From Solibacillus sp. FSL R7-0682 (GTDB lineage Bacteria; Bacillota; Bacilli; Bacillales_A; Planococcaceae): a DNA stretch of 64,000 nt. The position numbers and the translations under genes are program-made. This document shows positions 61,020 through 64,000 of this stretch, piece by piece (position 1 is the stretch's first letter; each line of letters starts with the position of its first letter). Location of the stretch: contig NZ_JBBOUI010000001.1 of assembly GCF_038005985.1 (NCBI RefSeq), positions 2,562,001-2,626,000 on the forward strand, written 5' to 3'. The notes beneath the pieces are model-generated. The model was not told where the DNA came from. It made no database searches and saw only the letters and a list, made by a program, of their open reading frames with translations.

Positions 61020-62090
61020 TTAAACTTGAACCGGATCTTTCTCTAGTAAAGCGCGTTTATGGAACTCTTCCACAATAGAAGTTTCAAATTTTCGAATGAG
61101 GCGCAAAATTTTTGCTTCATAGGCGTGAGTTGTTTCATCAACTAAATTAAATTTTGCAATAAGCTCTTCTTTTTTTAGAAGGTTTGTTAACGTCATCCCT
61201 TCCGTTTTTGGCAAACTTACATGATGTAACTTTAAAACTTTTGATACTGAACGTAGTGCTGTTCGAGAAACTAAAATTTTTCCTGGTACTTCTAACGCTA
61301 GCTGTCGTAAAAATTGTTTAGCCTCTAGATTTGGCGTAATTTTTATTTGCTCTGTCGTTATAGGTTCACCTTGTTCATTGATTCTTTCCACGCTGTGGAT
61401 ACGAAATGGCAGCTCATCTCGGAAAGTTTGCATATTATGAATCTGAATTTGATTATGTTCAATTGAACATAATGTTTTTGAAATTAATAACTCATAAGTT
61501 GTTTCAAGCATACGGAAATTGGTCAATAATAAAATAAACTCATTTGTTTCTTGTTGCTTAATCATACTTTCGCCATCCACAGTTTGAAAAATTCGAAGTA
61601 AACTGTACGCATCTGCTAAGGCACGATGCTGTGTTTCATTTTCTAAACCTAGCTCTTGCATAAGTCCACTTAAGCTAGGCTGTTCCTTTACACTTTTTGC
61701 TATCATATATTTTTGTTGGAAATCTATCATTGGATAAAGACATTCTTTATTAATGTAGTTTCTCGTTAACTCGTCTTCAAATACTTTTCGATCAAATTCG
61801 CCAAAAGTTAAAAATACATAATCACTTTTACACCAGCGCTTAAACTTATAAAATGCCTCTTTGAATGAAGGAGCATCTAATAATTGTTCAGTCGTAATGC
61901 CTGTTAATTGTTGAATATGTGCATTCAGCTTTTTGAATTTATAAGGCTGAATAAGTTGCGTAAAAGTTTCCGTAGTACCATCAGGCAACCATTTTACTGC
62001 ACCGATTTCAATAATATATTGTTTACCACGAATAAGTGCGGCTTCCACATCAACCGTAATATATGTTTTTGTTCTTTCCAAAATTTTCAC
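61020..62090 (-). CDS. DnaQ-like 3'-5' exonuclease domain protein
   Basis: 356 residues. Residues about 10-175 form a DEDDh exonuclease: ITVDVEAALIRGKQYIIEIG (DxE motif with Glu), FLTFGEFDRKVFEDELTRNY (second Asp) and ENETQHRALADAYSLLRIFQ (His and Asp of ExoIII motif). The C-terminal ~180 residues are not recognised. Likely cleaves single-stranded DNA or RNA ends; role unknown. Its stop is immediately followed by the 74-bp repeats. Confidence 0.82.
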   Translation of the reverse strand: MKILERTKTYITVDVEAALIRGKQYIIEIGAVKWLPDGTTETFTQLIQPYKFKKLNAHIQQLTGITTEQLLDAPSFKEAFYKFKRWCKSDYVFLTFGEFDRKVFEDELTRNYINKECLYPMIDFQQKYMIAKSVKEQPSLSGLMQELGLENETQHRALADAYSLLRIFQTVDGESMIKQQETNEFILLLTNFRMLETTYELLISKTLCSIEHNQIQIHNMQTFRDELPFRIHSVERINEQGEPITTEQIKITPNLEAKQFLRQLALEVPGKILVSRTALRSVSKVLKLHHVSLPKTEGMTLTNLLKKEELIAKFNLVDETTHAYEAKILRLIRKFETSIVEEFHKRALLEKDPVQV

Positions 62091-62377
62091 CTTCTATTTA
62101 AATTACGCACTGGATATTTCTTTGCATTTACCCTAAAAATGCAAATTTTCTCAATATCAATAACCTTATCTTATTGTATATGAAAATAGTACGTATGACA
62201 CGAGAATGTTTGTAAAAAAGGAGCATGCCTTATAATCAATTAAAATTTTTACATGACGAGATACAAATTGTTCCATTTACATTATATGATCAAGATTATT
62301 AGAAGATTTGTTTTTACTTTTTCTAATTTTGCGATACCATTAGAATGAAGCAATTATGAATGGAGGAATAATTCCAT
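62091..62377. other. intergenic, 287 bases
   Basis: Divergent gap between the exonuclease and the synthase gene. It holds AT-rich promoter-like sequence and a 25-codon ATG frame at 62225 whose AAGGAG sits only one base before the ATG, so it is not called. No RNA element recognised. Confidence 0.5.
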
Positions 62378-63199
62378 ATGACGAGTAAAACTCTTCAAAA
62401 AGACACGATGCGCGTCTTAAAAGAAACAAGTCGTACATTTTATATTCCAATTACCTTTTTAGATAAAGAATTAAAATTAACTGTAGCCGCTGCCTATTTA
62501 GCAATGCGTGCCATTGATGAAATCGAAGACCACGAAGATGTATCGAATGAAACAAAACATGATGTATTGTTAAAGGTAGCAGATTTATTACTTGCACCTC
62601 AATTTGACAATGAAGAGTATGTAAGTGTATTAGCTCCTATCCAAGACAAAATGCCAGAAGTAACATTACGCTTAGCTGATTGGATTGAAGTCTGCCCAGC
62701 TGAAGCTCGTGCAATTGTAACGAGTGCTACAAGTGAAATGGCAGGTGGAATGGCGAAATGGGCATTAGCAAATTGGCAAGTTCACACAAGGGAAGATTTG
62801 GATGATTATACATATTATGTGGCCGGTTTAGTAGGAGTCATGCTATCCGAACTTTGGGAATGGAGTGCTGGTATCAAAACGGATCGTGAATTAGCAATTG
62901 GCTATGGTCGAGGCTTACAAGCTGTCAATATTTTACGCAACGAGCAAGAAGATATGGATGAACGCGGTGTTAGCTTTGTGCCTGATAATTGGAGTCGAAC
63001 AGAGCTATTTGCTTATGCTGAGGAAAACTTAGCGAAGGCAGACTTATATATGCAGGATATTACAAAGCGGTCAATTAAACTGTTTTGCCGCTTACCTCTT
63101 GCATTAGCACACAAAACATTACAAGCGATGCGTGAAGGACGTGAAAAAGTGTCCCGAGCAGAAGTCGAAGCTACCGTTGAAGAAATTCAACAGGATTAA
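62378..63199 (+). CDS. squalene/phytoene synthase-family protein
   Basis: 273 residues. First aspartate-rich motif D47-E-I-E-D51 (AMRAIDEIEDHE) and second motif N188-E-Q-E-D192 (NILRNEQEDMDERG), with TSRTFYIPITFLDKEL at the start, place it in the trans-isoprenyl head-to-head synthases. These join two prenyl diphosphates (farnesyl or geranylgeranyl). The second motif has Asn first where many have Asp. No desaturase or other carotenoid or hopanoid genes lie nearby, so the product is uncertain. GGAGG upstream of the ATG. Confidence 0.82.
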   Translation: MTSKTLQKDTMRVLKETSRTFYIPITFLDKELKLTVAAAYLAMRAIDEIEDHEDVSNETKHDVLLKVADLLLAPQFDNEEYVSVLAPIQDKMPEVTLRLADWIEVCPAEARAIVTSATSEMAGGMAKWALANWQVHTREDLDDYTYYVAGLVGVMLSELWEWSAGIKTDRELAIGYGRGLQAVNILRNEQEDMDERGVSFVPDNWSRTELFAYAEENLAKADLYMQDITKRSIKLFCRLPLALAHKTLQAMREGREKVSRAEVEATVEEIQQD

Positions 63200-63200
63200 A

Positions 63201-63233
63201 AAAGGGGCGCCCTATGTTAAGGGTGCCCTCTTT
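63201..63233. terminator. terminator between synthase and DUF4181 gene
   Basis: AAAGGGGCGCCCT pairs with AGGGTGCCCTCTTT around ATGTTA, GC-rich stem; A and T runs on both sides allow both directions. Confidence 0.75.
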
Positions 63234-63234
63234 A

Positions 63235-63588
63235 TCATTTCATAAATAACATAATCGCAATACTAATGACGCCGCATAATACCACATACGTAAACGATAA
63301 GATGTGGCGGCGTTTTTGACGTCTAAACAGGAATTCTAATAAACCACGAATCGCAAATAATAGCATAATAAACGCAAAGAGTAGAGCGTATATTGTCTTT
63401 TGGTCAAAGAAATTCACTGTAACAAACGACAAGAATAATAAGCAAAGTATAACTTCTAAAAACAAATGTAAAAAGCCTATATATTGATCCATAAACTTTT
63501 CATTTTTTTCGATACTAAACTTTTTCCGTAGCTTTAAATCAATTATACCTGCTGCAATAAAACTCACAATGACAATAACGATTAGCAC
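63235..63588 (-). CDS. DUF4181-type membrane protein
   Basis: 117 residues from GTG with AAGG about 7 bases upstream. Four hydrophobic helices (IVIVIVSFIAAGIIDLKL, FLHLFLEVILCLLFLSFV, TIYALLFAFIMLLFAIRGL, ILSFTYVVLCGVISIAIML) with the basic loop RRQKRRH, a DUF4181-like layout. Function unknown. It starts 15 bases after the dsdA stop and may be co-transcribed. Confidence 0.65.
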   Translation of the reverse strand: MLIVIVIVSFIAAGIIDLKLRKKFSIEKNEKFMDQYIGFLHLFLEVILCLLFLSFVTVNFFDQKTIYALLFAFIMLLFAIRGLLEFLFRRQKRRHILSFTYVVLCGVISIAIMLFMK

Positions 63589-63603
63589 AAATTGCCTTCC
63601 CTT

Positions 63604-64000
63604 CTAAATCTCTGTCTGCAAATATTGCTGGCGTAATTCCTCTGGCACTAAGTCGCCACCTGTCGACCAAATAATATGTGTTGCATGCTTCATCTTATTT
63701 ATTAGTCCCTTTTGTTCAAGATAACGCGTACCTTGCATCATTAATTCAATCGGACCATATACACCAGCATGGGCAGAAGGTTCCATAAAAATATTTTCCT
63801 GCTCATACATACCTTTTAAGCTTCTAAATAAAAAGCTATCATCCACAGTATAGCATCCACTAAGTATAGATTCCATCAATGTTCCTACAAATCTAGAAGG
63901 ACGCGCAACCGCTAAACCATCCGCTTCTGTTTGATTTGACAAACCGATATCTCCTACACTAATTTTGTCATGAAGTCCTGTCATCATGCCAAGTAACATA
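63604..64000 (-). CDS. dsdA: D-serine dehydratase, C-terminal part
   Basis: About 132 residues of the C-terminus; the frame is open to the right edge and the gene continues beyond it. MLLGMMTGLHDKISVGDIGL, TEADGLAVARPSRFVGTLME, GCYTVDDSFLFRSLKGMYEQ and MEPSAHAGVYGPIELM match the PLP-dependent D-serine ammonia-lyase C-terminal region. It converts D-serine to pyruvate and ammonia. The PLP-lysine part lies outside the window. Confidence 0.9.
   Translation of the reverse strand, partial: MLLGMMTGLHDKISVGDIGLSNQTEADGLAVARPSRFVGTLMESILSGCYTVDDSFLFRSLKGMYEQENIFMEPSAHAGVYGPIELMMQGTRYLEQKGLINKMKHATHIIWSTGGDLVPEELRQQYLQTEI

Noticed and set aside
62225-62302. 25-codon ATG frame before the prenyl synthase
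   Set aside because: AAGGAG sits one base from the ATG, too close for initiation, and the peptide shows no recognisable feature.

Overview
The window reads as a chromosomal stretch of a low-GC, spore-former-type Firmicute. Codon use, strong AGGAGG-type ribosome sites, frequent GTG/TTG starts, a proline T-box, an rbsRKDACB operon in Bacillus order, YpgQ/YpgR-like genes and many short Zn-ribbon proteins point to Bacillales. The dispersed intergenic repeats and overall gene style suggest Planococcaceae (Solibacillus/Lysinibacillus type); the genus is inference. No rRNA or tRNA genes, CRISPR array or prophage were seen.

Layout. 1-2.2 kb (minus): a cut-off APH-type kinase, two membrane proteins and a LytTR regulator coupled to a DUF3021 protein. 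2.3-4.6 kb: a regulated aldehyde dehydrogenase with its DUF779 partner. 4.6-8.7 kb: two MFS exporters flanking an HTH-TPR regulator, with a matching operator over the second exporter's promoter. 8.7-13.4 kb: an alpha/beta hydrolase, a phospholipase D-like protein, small Zn-ribbon proteins and a LysM/3D cell-wall enzyme. 13.6-20.8 kb: a MATE exporter, several small proteins (one a 31-residue lipoprotein), a membrane glycerophosphodiesterase and aspartokinase. 21.2-24.4 kb: a secreted subtilase divergent from an NprR/PlcR-like regulator followed by a peptide precursor, then a possible small RNA. 24.4-29.6 kb: a Clp_N-GNAT fusion, topoisomerase III, a ZIP transporter and a small sigma factor. 29.8-35.7 kb: T-box-controlled proBA and an EamA permease whose end was clipped by an intact IS66-family element with an 8-bp target duplication. 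35.8-42.7 kb: a degenerate VWA-like protein, a CvfC/YpgR-like HEAT protein, an ABC-F ATPase, an HD hydrolase, an SMP-30 enzyme and a GNAT. 42.8-48.5 kb: ribose operon with promoter and two LacI-type operators. 48.7-57.4 kb: a strongly promoted 50-residue membrane peptide, fhs, a cold shock protein, VOC, YbaK, CoaB-like, LysR/EamA, SEC-C and RNase H genes. 57.5-64 kb: a MarR-MFS unit, dispersed repeats, an ISL3 transposase remnant, coaW, a perfect 74-bp direct repeat, an exonuclease, a squalene/phytoene synthase-like gene, a DUF4181 protein and the end of D-serine dehydratase.

The most notable item is the cassette at 22.6-24.25 kb. The regulator at 22715 is followed 22 bases later by a 96-residue precursor. 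That precursor carries four identical FPIHPPIL octapeptides on an exact 63-base period, and the last copy ends at the C-terminus. DNA changes within the octapeptide copies are all synonymous, while the linkers vary. This looks like a multi-copy peptide-pheromone quorum-sensing system, with the divergent subtilase as a likely target or processing enzyme. All functional calls rest on reading the sequence by eye; no database search was run.
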